Under the pieces are notes generated by a model. The model ran no database searches, was not told the DNA's origin, and worked only from the letters and a program-made list of their open reading frames with translations. A stretch of DNA of 64,000 nucleotides from AP-15 sp963814865 (GTDB lineage: Bacteria > Pseudomonadota > Alphaproteobacteria > ATCC43930 > CGMCC-115725), in the NCBI GenBank assembly GCA_963814865.1, contig CAWFEN010000010.1, positions 62,001 to 126,000 on the forward strand, given 5' to 3'. Numbering within the stretch: position 1 is the first letter of the stretch; every line of letters begins with the position of its first letter. Both the position numbers and the translations under genes were made by a program. Shown here piece by piece: positions 1 through 10,759 of the stretch.

Positions 1-522
1 AGCAGCGCACGATAGTCGGGGCTGATCACGGCCGATGAGCCGGCGCGGAACCGGGGTCGGGGCCATTGCCGTCTGGCGGGCCGCCGCGGCCGGGGCAGGT
101 GCGGCGACCGGCGCAGGCGGGGTCTGGGGGTAGACCGGCCGCGGCCTCTCCGCGCGCTGCACAGCGGGCCGCCGCACGCGCGGGACCGGGGGCTTGGGCG
201 GCGGCGGGGGCGGCGGCGGTTCAGCGACGATTGCCGGCGCCTCCGGTGCAGGCAGCGGCTCGATCGCCGGGGTCGGCGGCGGCTCGGCGGGCGGTGGCGG
301 CGGCACTGCGGCGATCGGCGGGGGCGGCGGCTCGGCCATGATCGGAGGCTGTGGGGCGGATGCCGGCTCGGGCTGGGACAGCGCCGGCGCAACGGCAACC
401 TCGATCGCGCCGCTGGCGGGCGGTGGCGCCGTCGGCGTCGGGCTCCGCAGCAGCAGGAGCAAAGCCACGCAGACGGCATGCCCGGCCAGCGACAGCGCCA
501 GCGGGAGCTTGATGCCGCTCAC
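1..522 (-). CDS. tonB: TonB energy transducer, partial and frameshifted near the window edge
   Basis: Reading from a GTG at 522 (overlapping the exbD stop as GTGA) gives a short cytoplasmic start, one hydrophobic anchor (about residues 5-25, rich in Leu/Ala/Val) and then a long Pro/Ala/Glu-rich stretch with runs of PPPPP, the periplasm-spanning segment typical of TonB. TonB links the ExbB-ExbD proton motor to outer-membrane receptors. At about positions 40-75 the frame changes: the original frame goes on without similarity, while the next frame reads SAVISPDYRAL, which looks like the start of a TonB C-terminal domain. A one-base indel is therefore likely. The C-terminal domain lies beyond the window. 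It is last in the receptor-exbB-exbD-tonB order. Confidence 0.75.
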   Translation of the reverse strand, partial: MSGIKLPLALSLAGHAVCVALLLLLRSPTPTAPPPASGAIEVAVAPALSQPEPASAPQPPIMAEPPPPPIAAVPPPPPAEPPPTPAIEPLPAPEAPAIVAEPPPPPPPPKPPVPRVRRPAVQRAERPRPVYPQTPPAPVAAPAPAAAARQTAMAPTPVPRRLIGRDQPRLSCAA

Positions 523-953
523 TTCGACACATCGGCCTGGGCGACCAGCGACACCTTGGCGAAACCGGCGCGGCTGACGAGGCCGAGCACGTCCATCAAT
601 TGCGCGTAGGTGATCGTCCGGTCGCCCCGGACATAGACGATGCGGCCCGGATCCTGGGTGGCAAGCGTGGCCAGCCGCATTTCCAGATCGTCGGCCGCGA
701 TCCTGTCGTCGCCGATGAACACGTCGCCGTCATGCTGGAGGCTGAGGATGATCGGCTGTTTCGGGTGGGTCATCGTCGCCGCCTTCGACTTCGGCAGGTC
801 GAGCGGCACGGCGACGGTCAGCAGCGGCGCCGTGACCATGAAGATGACGAGCAGCACCAGCATGACGTCGACCATCGGCGTCACGTTGATCGCGGCGAGC
901 GGCTGATAGCGGTCCTCGCCGGCTTCGTCCGAGGGGAGCAGCGACAGCGCCAT
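519..953 (-). CDS. exbD: ExbD biopolymer transport protein
   Basis: The product is 144 aa, the usual size for ExbD/TolR. It has a short cytoplasmic N-terminus, one transmembrane helix (about residues 20-45) carrying the conserved Asp in NVTPMVDVMLVLL, and a periplasmic domain ending VSLVAQ. ExbD with ExbB forms the proton-driven motor that energises TonB. It starts three bases after the exbB stop and overlaps the tonB start by four bases, so the three are translationally coupled. TolR is the alternative family member; the neighbouring TonB-type proline-rich protein and receptor favour ExbD. Confidence 0.88.
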   Translation of the reverse strand: MALSLLPSDEAGEDRYQPLAAINVTPMVDVMLVLLVIFMVTAPLLTVAVPLDLPKSKAATMTHPKQPIILSLQHDGDVFIGDDRIAADDLEMRLATLATQDPGRIVYVRGDRTITYAQLMDVLGLVSRAGFAKVSLVAQADVSK

Positions 954-956
954 GGC

Positions 957-1640
957 TCAGGTCTCGGAAGCGATCTGCGCGAGGAGGCCGGCGGAGCGCG
1001 CGATCAGCCCCTGCATGCGCCCGGCAAAGCGGCCGAGATCGACGGTGATCTTGTTGTAGGCGACGACCGCCGGGATCGCCGCGGCGAGCCCCATCGCGGT
1101 GGCGAACAGCGCCTCGGCGATGCCGGGCGCGACGACCGCGAGGCTGGTGTTGTTCGCCGCAGCGATCGAGGCGAAGCTGCGGATGATCCCCCAGACGGTG
1201 CCGAAGAGCCCGATGAACGGGGCGGCCGAGCCGAGCGTCGCCAGGAACGGCAGGCGCGTTTCGAGGCGCCGCAGCTCGTCGTTCAGCGCGAGCCGCATTG
1301 CCCGCTCGATGCGCTCGCGCCGTTCGATATGGGTTTCGGGCCCGGGGACCGGCCCGGCGGTGCTCTCGGCCCAGCCGGCCGCCAGCATATGCCCGGCCGC
1401 ATCGCGCGGGTTCGCCCGGCCCTCGGCCGCCAGCAATTCCTGCGGCGAGCGGGCAGCCGCCGCCCGCGCCTCGTGATCGCGCGCCGCCCGGCTCGCCGCA
1501 CCGAGACGCCACAGCTTGTCGATGATCACCGCCCAGCTCCACACGGACCCGGCGAGCAGCAGCAGCAGCACTCCCTTGACGACGATGTCGGCATGCATGA
1601 ACAGGCCGAGGACCGAGAGGGAGGCGGCGGCATCGTTCAC
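957..1640 (-). CDS. exbB: ExbB/TolQ-type proton channel protein
   Basis: The 227-aa product shows the MotA/TolQ/ExbB layout: an N-terminal membrane helix (about residues 15-38), a long cytoplasmic loop rich in Arg/Ala/Glu, and two more helices (about 133-158 and 175-197). The conserved segment LGSAAPFIGLFGTVWGI is present, as is the last helix with TAMGLAAAIPAVVAYN. It forms the inner-membrane proton channel with ExbD. It lies 148 bp downstream of the TonB-dependent receptor on the same strand, so this looks like a dedicated motor for that receptor. Confidence 0.88.
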   Translation of the reverse strand: MNDAAASLSVLGLFMHADIVVKGVLLLLLAGSVWSWAVIIDKLWRLGAASRAARDHEARAAAARSPQELLAAEGRANPRDAAGHMLAAGWAESTAGPVPGPETHIERRERIERAMRLALNDELRRLETRLPFLATLGSAAPFIGLFGTVWGIIRSFASIAAANNTSLAVVAPGIAEALFATAMGLAAAIPAVVAYNKITVDLGRFAGRMQGLIARSAGLLAQIASET

Positions 1641-1788
1641 GGGTGGGCCTCTGCAATCTGTTCGATCAGGAAACGCACAAAATCTTACGCGCTAGAAGCG
1701 CGGCGTGATCCCGGCGAGATAATGCGATCCGGGCCGAGTGGCGGCGCGCCGACCGGTCACGCAGCCCGTTGCGAAGCCTCGCGGCAGC

Positions 1789-4020
1789 TCAGAACTCCTT
1801 GCTGAGGCCGAGATAGATCGAACGCCGCGGTCCATACTGGTTGGCGAAGACGCCGACCCCGGTCTGGCTGCGCAGCAGATAGATCTTGTCGAGCAGATTG
1901 ACAACGGCGAGCCGCACGGCGATGGGACCGCCGGGCGCCGATTCGAAGCGGTGCGATATGCCCAGATTCACCTGCTGGTAAGACGGGACGGTCTCCCCGT
2001 TATAGACGAGGTCGTTGGCCGGTTGGCTGCGCAGGCCGGACCCGGCGACAAGGTCGATGCTATACCGCGTGCCGTGCCAGAGATAGGCCGCACCGGCGGA
2101 TTCGGTTTTCAGCTGGCTGTGATCCGTATTGACAAACATGCTGTCGGCCGATGCGAGATCGGACGGGCTGAAGTTGAATTGCGCCGAATCGATTCCCTTC
2201 GCCACCTGGTTTGCGATCGCCAGATTGCCGTAGAACGTGAAATTCCCCAGCGCGTAATTGATGGTCAGCTCCACGCCTTTATTGATGCCGATCCGGTAGT
2301 TGAAGGGCGTGAGAATGACCGGCGCCCCGAACTGGCCTTCGTCGAGCAGGTTGTGTGAATATTTGTAGTAGAGGTCGACGCCTGCGGTGAGACCGGTAAA
2401 CGCCCGCTGCGTCACCCCGGCGTCGAAATATTCGGCACTCTCGTTCTTGATCGGCGAATCCTGCATGACCGCGGGTGCCGCGCTGGTGTTGGCGTAGAGG
2501 GCGAGGTCCGGCGCCGAGACCAGCTCCTGCGGCGGCGGCGTGAAGTATCTGGCGTACCCGATATGAAAGGTCGTCATCGTCGTCGCCTGCCACACGGTAT
2601 TGAGGCGCGGGCTGAGCTGGCTGCCCGTGGTGTAGCCGTTGACGACATCGAAGCGGGCGCCATAGTTGACGGTAACCGTATCGAGCGCTTTCCATTCGTC
2701 CTGGAGATAGGCGCTGTAGGTAAAACTCGTCTCCCGGCTGTTTGCAGCGATGCTGGTCGTTGTGGTCGCGTAGATCGGATTGCCGACGCTGTCGGTGCCG
2801 GTCTCGTCGAGCACGTCGGCGTTCGTGTTGGAAGTCACCTGTTCCTCGCCGAGAAGAATGCCGGCGCGCAGCGTGTGGTCGGGCGTCAGCCGGTAGGTGC
2901 CCTCCGCCTGAAGGTCGTTGGCCCAGCTGGTCCGCTCCGCGTTCTCGCCGATGCCGTTGAAGGCGAGATCGCCCAGCAGATCCGGATAATAATGGATGAG
3001 GCTGTACTTTGAGATCGCCGAGATCTGGTAATCCAGATCGCCCTGGGAATGCAGATACGAGATCGCCCCGAACTGGCTGCCCTCCGCCTGGTGCTCATCG
3101 AGCTGGGCGGAGTCGAACGCGGAAACCGGCGTGCCGTTGATGGCGCTGATGCCGGGTAGAGTGGGCTGGCCGGGGTTGTTCGGTATCTGAAACTGGGAGT
3201 TGTACTCGCCGAACATCACGCTGATCTTGTTGTTCGGGTCGAGGATTTTTTCTATATAAGCAAAGTCGTGGGTCTGCTGTGCCTGGTCGTGTATCTGGTT
3301 GTATTTCGGCGTGACCGCGTTGACGCCAAGGTCGCTTTGCGAGTAGGAGCCCGAGACGAAATAGCTGTAGCCGCCGACAGATCCGGCGTCTTCCACGGAC
3401 GGATCGAGGGTGCCGTAGCTGCCGCCGTACATGCCGACGGAGCCGCCCGGTGTGAAGCCGCTCCTGCTCTGAATGTCGATGATGCCGGCGGTCCGCAGAC
3501 CATATTCCGCAGGCAGGGCGCCGGTGACCAGCTGCATCGAATTGACCCAGCGGAGGCTCAAATCCTGCCCGAAAAAACTCACCCCGTCCGGAATGATCAC
3601 GCCGTCGATGCGATACTGGACGTTCAGGTGCTCGTTACGGATATGGAGCCCGCCATTGGCTGAATTGTCCTGGTCGACGCCGGGCATTTGCAGGATGGCA
3701 TTGTCGATCGGCGCATTCTGTCCACCGGGCAGGTCTTGAATGGCGCTCGGCGTCATCGTGTAGGTGGAGGCGCCGATCCGCGGCTCGATGCCGATGCGCG
3801 CCTCGTTGAGCTGTTTGGCGACGACATCGATGTCGAGCGACACGGTGCCGGCGGGCGCGGATGCCGGCTGCGCGGTATCGGCACCGGTGTCGGCCGTCAA
3901 GCCGGTGGCATAGACCGGCCCATCTTCCGCCGTCGCGGCGCCGACAGAGCACAGCGCCATCAGCACGAGCGGCAGGATCGCGGGCACAGGCCGGATGCCC
4001 GCGCAGACACGGTTCGCCAT
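1789..4020 (-). CDS. TonB-dependent outer-membrane receptor, possibly for zinc
   Basis: The 743-aa product begins with a signal peptide (about residues 1-31). A plug domain at roughly 80-190 includes LPGGQNAPIDNAILQMPGV and an RIDGVIIPDG segment, followed by a 22-strand-type barrel rich in aromatic and polar alternation. The protein ends in Phe (LSKEF), the usual terminal residue for outer-membrane barrel assembly. Such receptors import metal chelates or cofactors using TonB. The gene follows a Zur-like regulator and a twin Fur-family operator (4086-4133), and precedes exbB-exbD-tonB. A zinc or other Zur-controlled substrate is inferred from that context; nothing in the protein itself fixes the substrate. 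Confidence 0.85.
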   Translation of the reverse strand: MANRVCAGIRPVPAILPLVLMALCSVGAATAEDGPVYATGLTADTGADTAQPASAPAGTVSLDIDVVAKQLNEARIGIEPRIGASTYTMTPSAIQDLPGGQNAPIDNAILQMPGVDQDNSANGGLHIRNEHLNVQYRIDGVIIPDGVSFFGQDLSLRWVNSMQLVTGALPAEYGLRTAGIIDIQSRSGFTPGGSVGMYGGSYGTLDPSVEDAGSVGGYSYFVSGSYSQSDLGVNAVTPKYNQIHDQAQQTHDFAYIEKILDPNNKISVMFGEYNSQFQIPNNPGQPTLPGISAINGTPVSAFDSAQLDEHQAEGSQFGAISYLHSQGDLDYQISAISKYSLIHYYPDLLGDLAFNGIGENAERTSWANDLQAEGTYRLTPDHTLRAGILLGEEQVTSNTNADVLDETGTDSVGNPIYATTTTSIAANSRETSFTYSAYLQDEWKALDTVTVNYGARFDVVNGYTTGSQLSPRLNTVWQATTMTTFHIGYARYFTPPPQELVSAPDLALYANTSAAPAVMQDSPIKNESAEYFDAGVTQRAFTGLTAGVDLYYKYSHNLLDEGQFGAPVILTPFNYRIGINKGVELTINYALGNFTFYGNLAIANQVAKGIDSAQFNFSPSDLASADSMFVNTDHSQLKTESAGAAYLWHGTRYSIDLVAGSGLRSQPANDLVYNGETVPSYQQVNLGISHRFESAPGGPIAVRLAVVNLLDKIYLLRSQTGVGVFANQYGPRRSIYLGLSKEF

Positions 4021-4085
4021 CGCGTTTCTCGCGTCGAGGAGGCGGCGCAGCGGCGCCGGATCGGTTCTCGGCTCGGGGAGAGCCG

Positions 4086-4133
4086 ATAATGATATAATGT
4101 ATCAGATCATAGATTGATACAAGATATCATTAT
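4086..4133. promoter_or_regulatory. Double Fur/Zur-type operator upstream of the receptor
   Basis: This AT-rich 48-bp block in a GC-rich background is a single dyad. The outer arms ATAATGATAT (4086-4095) and ATATCATTAT (4124-4133) are exact reverse complements, and the inner arms TGTATCA (4098-4104) and TGATACA (4115-4121) share the same centre. Each half also contains a 15-bp TGATA-N5-TATCA box (4090-4104 and 4115-4129), the form of the 7-1-7 Fur-family box. It lies 66 bp upstream of the receptor start and just downstream of the zur-like gene. Confidence 0.65.
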
Positions 4134-4184
4134 GCCCGTATGCGCCCGTCCCGCGACGATCGCGGGGGTTCGGAAGATGGCGGT

Positions 4185-4637
4185 TCAGTCCCGACAGGAC
4201 GGGCAGAGGCCGGTCAGTTCCATCGTGCTCCGGTCGAGAGCAAAGCCGAGCCGGCGCCCCAGCTTCTCGGCGGCCTCGGCAACCCCTGTGTCTTCAGTCT
4301 CGACCGCGGTGCCGCAACGGCGGCAAACCAGCAGCTGGCTCGGATGCGCGTGGTCCGGCAGGGCGCAGGCGATGAAGGCCTTGGAACTCTCGATCCGATG
4401 GACGAGGCCGTGCGCGGTCAGAAAGTCGAGGCTGCGATAAACCCCGGCCGGGGTCGCGGCGGCGTCGCCGGGACGGAGCAGATCGAGGATTTCGTATGCC
4501 GTCAACGGTCGCTTGGCCGACAGCACGAGCACGAGAACGCCGCGGCGCAGGCGGGTCAAACGTCCGCCGGACCGTCGGCAAATCTCTTCGGCGGTATGCA
4601 ATGCCGCAGCGTGATCGGGTCGATCTGTCACCAGCAC
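4185..4637 (-). CDS. zur: Fur-family metalloregulator, Zur-like
   Basis: The roughly 150-aa product has the Fur-fold winged helix in its first 80 residues (LTRLRRGVLVLVLSAKRPLTAYEIL, then YRSLDFLTAHGLVHRIES). Two Cys-x-x-Cys pairs follow (CRRC at about 104-107 and CPSC at about 144-147), which form the structural zinc site in Zur and Fur proteins. Zur represses zinc uptake when zinc is plentiful. The next gene downstream on the same strand is the TonB-dependent receptor, with a twin Fur-family box between them, so that receptor is the likely target. Zur rather than Fur is inferred from sequence feel and context. Confidence 0.75.
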   Translation of the reverse strand: MLVTDRPDHAAALHTAEEICRRSGGRLTRLRRGVLVLVLSAKRPLTAYEILDLLRPGDAAATPAGVYRSLDFLTAHGLVHRIESSKAFIACALPDHAHPSQLLVCRRCGTAVETEDTGVAEAAEKLGRRLGFALDRSTMELTGLCPSCRD

Positions 4638-4784
4638 AGTCTACTCCGCCGCACCGGCTCGCGTCCGGTCCATCGCTTGCGGGGCACCGCGTGCGCGCAT
4701 GGCACGAGCAACACCCTTGCGCGAGACTCTTCCGCCGGACCGGGCCGCGGCCTATCCTGCGGCACCTCGGACCGGGGGGAAGCG

Positions 4785-5606
4785 ATGAAATCCGTCTGCG
4801 GCGTCATGGTGTTTCTGGCTCTGGCCGCCTTTGCCCGCGCTTCGCACGCCGCCGATGTGGGCCTCGAGGTGGTCCTCGCCGCTGACGTTTCGCGCAGCAT
4901 CGATGACGGCGAGTTCGAGCTGCAGCGCAAGGGTTATGCCGCGGCGCTGACCGATCCGCGCGTCTTGAAGGCGATTCACGCCACCAGGCAAGGCGCGATC
5001 GCGGTCTGCTTTATCGAATGGGCGGGAGAGGAGGACCAGAAGATCGTCCTCGGCTGGACCGAAATCCGCGACGAGGAGGGTGGCGGCGTCGCGGCCGCCG
5101 CGATCCTCAAGGCGCCGCGTTCGTTCATCGGGCGCACCTCGATCAGCGCTGCCATCGATTTCGCCAAGGCCTATTTCACCAAGTCTAAATGGCAGGCGGC
5201 ACGGCGGGTCATCGACATCTCCGGCGACGGCAACAGCAACGCCGGCCGGCCGATCACCGAGGCGCGCGACCAGGCTGTCGCCGCCGGCATCACCATCAAC
5301 GGGCTCGCGATCATCAACGACAAGGCCGATATGGGCGCCTCTGCCCACACCCACCCGCCCGGCGGGCTGCCGAACTACTACCGGCAGAACGTAATCGGCG
5401 GGCCCGACGCCTTTCTGATCGTCGTCAAGGATTTCGGCTCATTCGCCGACGCGATGGCGAACAAGCTCGCCAAAGAGATCGATGTCGCCGGACGCACCGC
5501 CGGCGATCAGGTATCCGAGCTGCCCCAGCCTGCGTCCCCGGCCTTCGTAGACGGGGCAATTATCGGCGGGCAACCAGATCGACGAACTTCCGATCCGCCG
5601 CATTAG
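4785..5606 (+). CDS. Secreted DUF1194 (von Willebrand A-like) protein
   Basis: The 273-aa product has a signal peptide (residues 1-22, ending SHAAD). Its VWA-like domain begins VVLAADVSRSIDDGEFELQ, a MIDAS-type DxSxS metal site. Later segments GRTSISAAIDFA and VIDISGDGNSNAGR complete the VWA signature. DUF1194 proteins are exported and of unknown function. The ATG at 4785 follows a GGGGGGAAG ribosome-binding site. The gene is divergent from zur and its last four bases overlap the end of trpA on the other strand. Confidence 0.8.
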   Translation: MKSVCGVMVFLALAAFARASHAADVGLEVVLAADVSRSIDDGEFELQRKGYAAALTDPRVLKAIHATRQGAIAVCFIEWAGEEDQKIVLGWTEIRDEEGGGVAAAAILKAPRSFIGRTSISAAIDFAKAYFTKSKWQAARRVIDISGDGNSNAGRPITEARDQAVAAGITINGLAIINDKADMGASAHTHPPGGLPNYYRQNVIGGPDAFLIVVKDFGSFADAMANKLAKEIDVAGRTAGDQVSELPQPASPAFVDGAIIGGQPDRRTSDPPH

Positions 5607-6429
5607 AGTTTCTGCCGCGCGCCGCGCACGCCCGCGGCCAGCGCATGCACATCGGCGAGGACGGCGTCGACGAGGCCGGGCTTGGCGGTATTGTCGGAAG
5701 CGAGGTTGAGAGCCAGGCGCTGCACCAGCGACGAGCCGACGACCGCGGCGTCGGCGGCGCGCGCCACAGCGGCGGCCTGCGCGGGGTTCTTGATGCCGAA
5801 GCCGACCGCCACCGGCAATGCCGTGAACCGGCGCAGCCGGGCAACGGCGGCGGCGACCTCGGCGGAATCTGCCGAGCGCGTGCCGGTGATCCCGGCGATC
5901 GCGACATAATAGAGAAACCCGCCGGCGCGCTCGACGATCTGCGGCAGGCGCGCGGCGTCGCTGGTCGGCGTCGCCAGCCGAATGACATCGAGACCCGCCG
6001 CGCGCGCCGGCAGAGCCAGTTCCTCATCCTCCTCGGGCGGCAGATCGACGACGATGACCCCGTCGACCCCGGCTTCGACCGCGTCGCGCGCAAACGCGTC
6101 GGCGCCGTAGCGATAGATCGGGTTGTAATAGCCCATCAGCACGAACGGGGTCGCCTTGTCCGCCCGGCGCAACTCGCGGACCAGAGCCAGGGTGCCGCGC
6201 AGGGTCATGCCGGCTTTCAACGCGCGCTGGCCGGCATCCTGGACTGCCGGGCCGTCAGCCATCGGATCGGAGAACGGCATGCCGATCTCGATCAGATCCG
6301 CCCCTGCGGCGGCAAGACCGGAGAACAGCCGGGTCGAGGTCTCGGGATCCGGGTCGCCGGCGGTCAGGTAGGCGACGAGACCGGCCCGGCCCGCTTTGCG
6401 CAATTCGGCAAAGCGCGTCTCGATCCGAC

Positions 6430-6433
<4 letters not shown>
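5603..6433 (-). CDS. trpA: Tryptophan synthase alpha subunit
   Basis: TrpA cleaves indole-3-glycerol phosphate to indole and glyceraldehyde 3-phosphate, passing indole to TrpB. The 276-aa product carries the family signature DLIEIGMPFSDPMADGP with the catalytic Glu, the second catalytic Asp in VIVVDLPPEE, and the phosphate-binding GFGIKNP and GSSLVQ loops. The start is GTG at 6433, which overlaps the trpB stop as GTGA, so the pair is translationally coupled. Length is normal and no damage is seen. Confidence 0.95.
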
Positions 6434-7641
<1,208 letters not shown>

Positions 7642-7800
7642 CGCCCCTTCCTCTCGCGCCCGGAAGATGCACCACGGAGCCACTGAGGGCACGGAGAAAA
7701 TCGCCCGGCGGCTCTCGTCATGCCCGCTGCGCTTCGCGTCAGCCGAGCAAAGCTTTCAAACGTCGCGAGGACGGTGCGCCGTTTGAATGTCGCGCGGCGG

Positions 7801-8163
7801 TCAGCGAGGCATGGGCATCATGTTGGCGTTGAGGTTGGCAATGATCCAGACTGAACCGGCGATGACGAGAAAGACAATCAGCAGGCCGAAGGCGAGGGCC
7901 ACAATGTTGTTCGTGTGATCGGGCCCGCTGCCGAGATGCAGAAAGAAGACAAGGTGGACGCCGATCTGCGCGAAGGCGAGCACGATCAGCCCGACCGGTA
8001 CGCCCGGGGGCCACAGCAAATTCGTTTGCGAGACGACAAACGACGCGATCGTCAGCAGGATGGCGAACCCGAGCCCCGCTGTGTACGACAGAACGCTGGC
8101 CGTGGATTCCTGGTCTTCGACGCCCGGTGTGCGGTCGGTGAACAGGCGATCGTCACCGTCCAT
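7801..8163 (-). CDS. cyoD: Cytochrome o ubiquinol oxidase subunit IV
   Basis: The 120-aa product has three membrane helices (LSYTAGLGFAILLTIASFVV; VPVGLIVLAFAQIGVHLVFF; NIVALAFGLLIVFLVIAGS), and the HLGSGPDH motif between helices 2 and 3 is typical of CyoD. It is a small accessory subunit of the cytochrome bo3 quinol oxidase in the inner membrane. Its ATG shares one base with the cyoC stop. It is last in the operon cyoABCD; trpB starts 160 bp downstream. Confidence 0.9.
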   Translation of the reverse strand: MDGDDRLFTDRTPGVEDQESTASVLSYTAGLGFAILLTIASFVVSQTNLLWPPGVPVGLIVLAFAQIGVHLVFFLHLGSGPDHTNNIVALAFGLLIVFLVIAGSVWIIANLNANMMPMPR

Positions 8164-8790
8164 CAGCGCGCTCCCATCAGGTAAACCAGCGTGATCACCC
8201 CGACCCAGATGATGTCCAGCGCGTGCCAGAACAGGCTGAAGCACAACAGGCGCCGGAGCACGTGGGGCCGCAGGCCCTTGGCGACGACCTGCGCCACCAT
8301 GTAGATGAGCCAGACGAGGCCGCTCGTAACGTGCGCCCCGTGCATGCCCACCAAGGTGAAGAAGGCCGATAAAAAGGCGCTGCGCGAAGGCCCCGCACCC
8401 TTGCCTGCCATGCCGGCAAATTCTGAGATCTCGATGAAGAGGAAGGCCGCGCCGAGCACGAAAGTGAATGCGGCGAAGACAAAAAAGCGGTCTCGCTGCC
8501 GCCGTTCGGCGGATAATGCCCCGAGCCCGCAGGTATAGCTCGAAACCAACAGGCACATGGTCTCGATAAAGACATGGCGGAGATTGAACAGCTCACTCCC
8601 GGTCGGTCCGCCGGCGGTCCGGCCCGACAGCACCGCATAGGCAGCGAACAGACCCGAGAACATCGTGATGTCGGCTGAGGATGAAGATCCAGAACCCGTA
8701 GGCGACGACGGTCCGCGTCGAAGCCGGCCCGCCGCCGCCCCGCCCGCGTACGAGCTCGGTCGGAACGGCGTCGACCGTTGCTATGGTCAT
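8163..8790 (-). CDS. cyoC: Cytochrome o ubiquinol oxidase subunit III, one frameshift
   Basis: CyoC is the five-helix subunit III of the bo3 oxidase. From the ATG at 8790 (overlapping the cyoB stop as ATGA) the frame reads MTIATVDAVPTELVRG up to GFWIFILS, then is lost at about 8665-8680. One base over, it continues DITMFSGLFAAYAVL and runs to the end (LFWHALDIIWVGVITLVYLMG). Removing one C from a CC pair would join the two into a normal product of about 208 aa. A single-base insertion, by mutation or sequencing error, explains this. Confidence 0.8.
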
Positions 8791-10759
8791 GCCGGCCGCC
8801 CGAGGCCTGGACGGAGCCGTTCCATTCGCGCCATCTCGTTGGCCGGGATTTCGCGCTCACGGTTCTCGCTCCAGCCGAACACCATGACCGTGACTGCAAT
8901 GGCCAGGAGGCCGAGGATTGCGATCCACCAGATCTGCCAGATCAACGCAAAGCCGGAGATCACCGCGAAGAAGGCGATGACCAAGCCGATCGGACTGTTG
9001 CGCGGCACCTCGATGGTTTCGTAGGCCGGTTCGGCGGTCGTCAACCCCCTCCGTTTCATCTCCCAGAAGGCGTCGATCGTCTCGACCCTGGGCAGCACCG
9101 CGAAGTTGTAGGCCGGTGGCGGCGACGATGTCGCCCACTCCAAGGTTCGACCATTCCACGGGTCGCCGGTCAGGTCGCGGCGGCTCTCGCGCGTGCGGAT
9201 GCTGACATAGAGCTGTGCCGACCTGGCAGAGGATGCCGAGGAAAATGACGATGGCGCCGGCCTCTGCGACCAGCAGCAACGGCCGCCAGCTCGGGTCGGC
9301 GATGTGCTGGAGGCGCCGCGTCATGCCCATCAGGCCGAGGACGTAGAGCGGCATGAAGGCGAGATAGAAGCCGATCAGCCAGCACCAGAAGCTCGCCTTG
9401 CCCCATCGCTCGTCAAGGGTGAAGCCGAACGCCTTCGGGAACCAGTAATTGTAGCCCGCCAACGCGCCGAAAATCACGCCGCCGATGATGACGTTATGGA
9501 AATGCGCGACCAGGAAAACGCTGTTGTGGAGCACGAAGTCGACCGGCGGAACCGCCAAGCAGAACGCCCGTCATGCCGCCGATGACAAAGGTGACCATAA
9601 AGCCGATCGCAAACAGGACCGGAGTCCTGAACACGACCCGACCACCGAACAGGGTGAACAGCCAGTTGAAAACTTTGACGCCGGTCGGCACCCCGATGAT
9701 CATCGACATGATGCCGAAGAAGGCGTTGACATCGGCGCTCGCGCCCATTGTAAAGAAATGATGCAGCCAAACCATAAAAGACAGGACACAGATCGCCAAA
9801 AGAGCGAAAACCATCGAGCGGTAGCTGAACAGCGCCTTGCCGGAAAAAGTCGCGATCACTTCGGAGAAGACGCCGAACGCCGGCAGGATAAGGATGTAGA
9901 CTTCCGGATGACCCCACGCCCAAAACAAATTTACATACATCATCATGTTGCCGCCGGCATCATTGGTGAAAAAGTGCATGCCCACGTAACGATCGAGCAG
10001 CAGCATCGCGAAGGTCGCGGTCAGGATCGGAAAGGCGACGACAATCAATATGCTTGACGTCAGCGCGCTCCAGCAGAATACCGGCATGCGGAAATAGATC
10101 ATCCCCGGAGCACGCAATTTGAGGATGGTGGTGACCATGTTGATGCCGGCAAACAAGGTGCCGATGCCCGAGATCTGCAACAGCCAAAGGTAATAGTCGA
10201 CGCCGACATCGGGCGAATAGGCGAGCTCGGACAGCGGTGGATAGCCCATCCAGCCGGTGCGGGCGAAACTGCCGATGACGAGCGACAGGTTGATCAGCAG
10301 CGCGCCCGATGCGGTCAGCCAGAAGCTGACGGAGTTGAGCACGGGGAAGGCGACGTCGCGCACGCCGAGCTGCAGCGGCACGACAAAGTTCATCAATCCG
10401 ATGACGAACGGCATCGCCACGAAAAAGATCATGATCGTGCCGTGCGAGGAAAAGATCTGGTCGTAGTGATCGGGCGGCAGGTACCCCTGGGCGCCGCCGA
10501 TCGCGATCGCCTGCTGCGAGCGCATCATGATCGCGTCGGTAAAGCCGCGCAGCAGCATGACCAGCGCCAGAATCAAATACATGACGCCGATCCGCTTGTG
10601 GTCGACGCTGGTCAGCCACTCGCGCCACAGATAGGGCCACCACCCCTTTACGGTGATGATCCCGAGCACGGCCAGAATGACGATGCCGACCACCCCCATG
10701 GCGTACAGCGGCAGAGGCTGGTGGAACGGGATCGCCGCCCAGCTCAGCTTGCCCAGCAT
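8787..10759 (-). pseudogene. cyoB: Cytochrome o ubiquinol oxidase subunit I, two frameshifts
   Basis: CyoB is the haem-copper catalytic subunit that reduces oxygen and pumps protons. The ATG at 10759, preceded by GGGAGGCTGAG, gives MLGKLSWAAIPFHQP as in the family. Key segments are present: WREWLTSVDHKRIGVMY, ThrPro-rich helices, WAWGHPEVYILILPAFG (Cu-B His and the Tyr-His region), and LHNSVFLVAHFHNVIIGG (haem ligands). The frame breaks at about 9560 and again at about 9219, each by one base, and all three pieces together cover the full length of about 655 aa. The type is given as pseudogene because of two breaks, but sequencing error is equally possible. Confidence 0.82.

Noticed and set aside
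600..1805. Long open frames antisense to exbB and exbD
   Set aside because: They are Arg/Ala/Pro-rich shadows caused by high GC content and have no recognisable domains.
9200..9570. Programmed frameshifting in cyoB
   Set aside because: Two shifts in one gene, no slippery heptamer recognised, and similar single-base breaks in many other genes make error or mutation far more likely.
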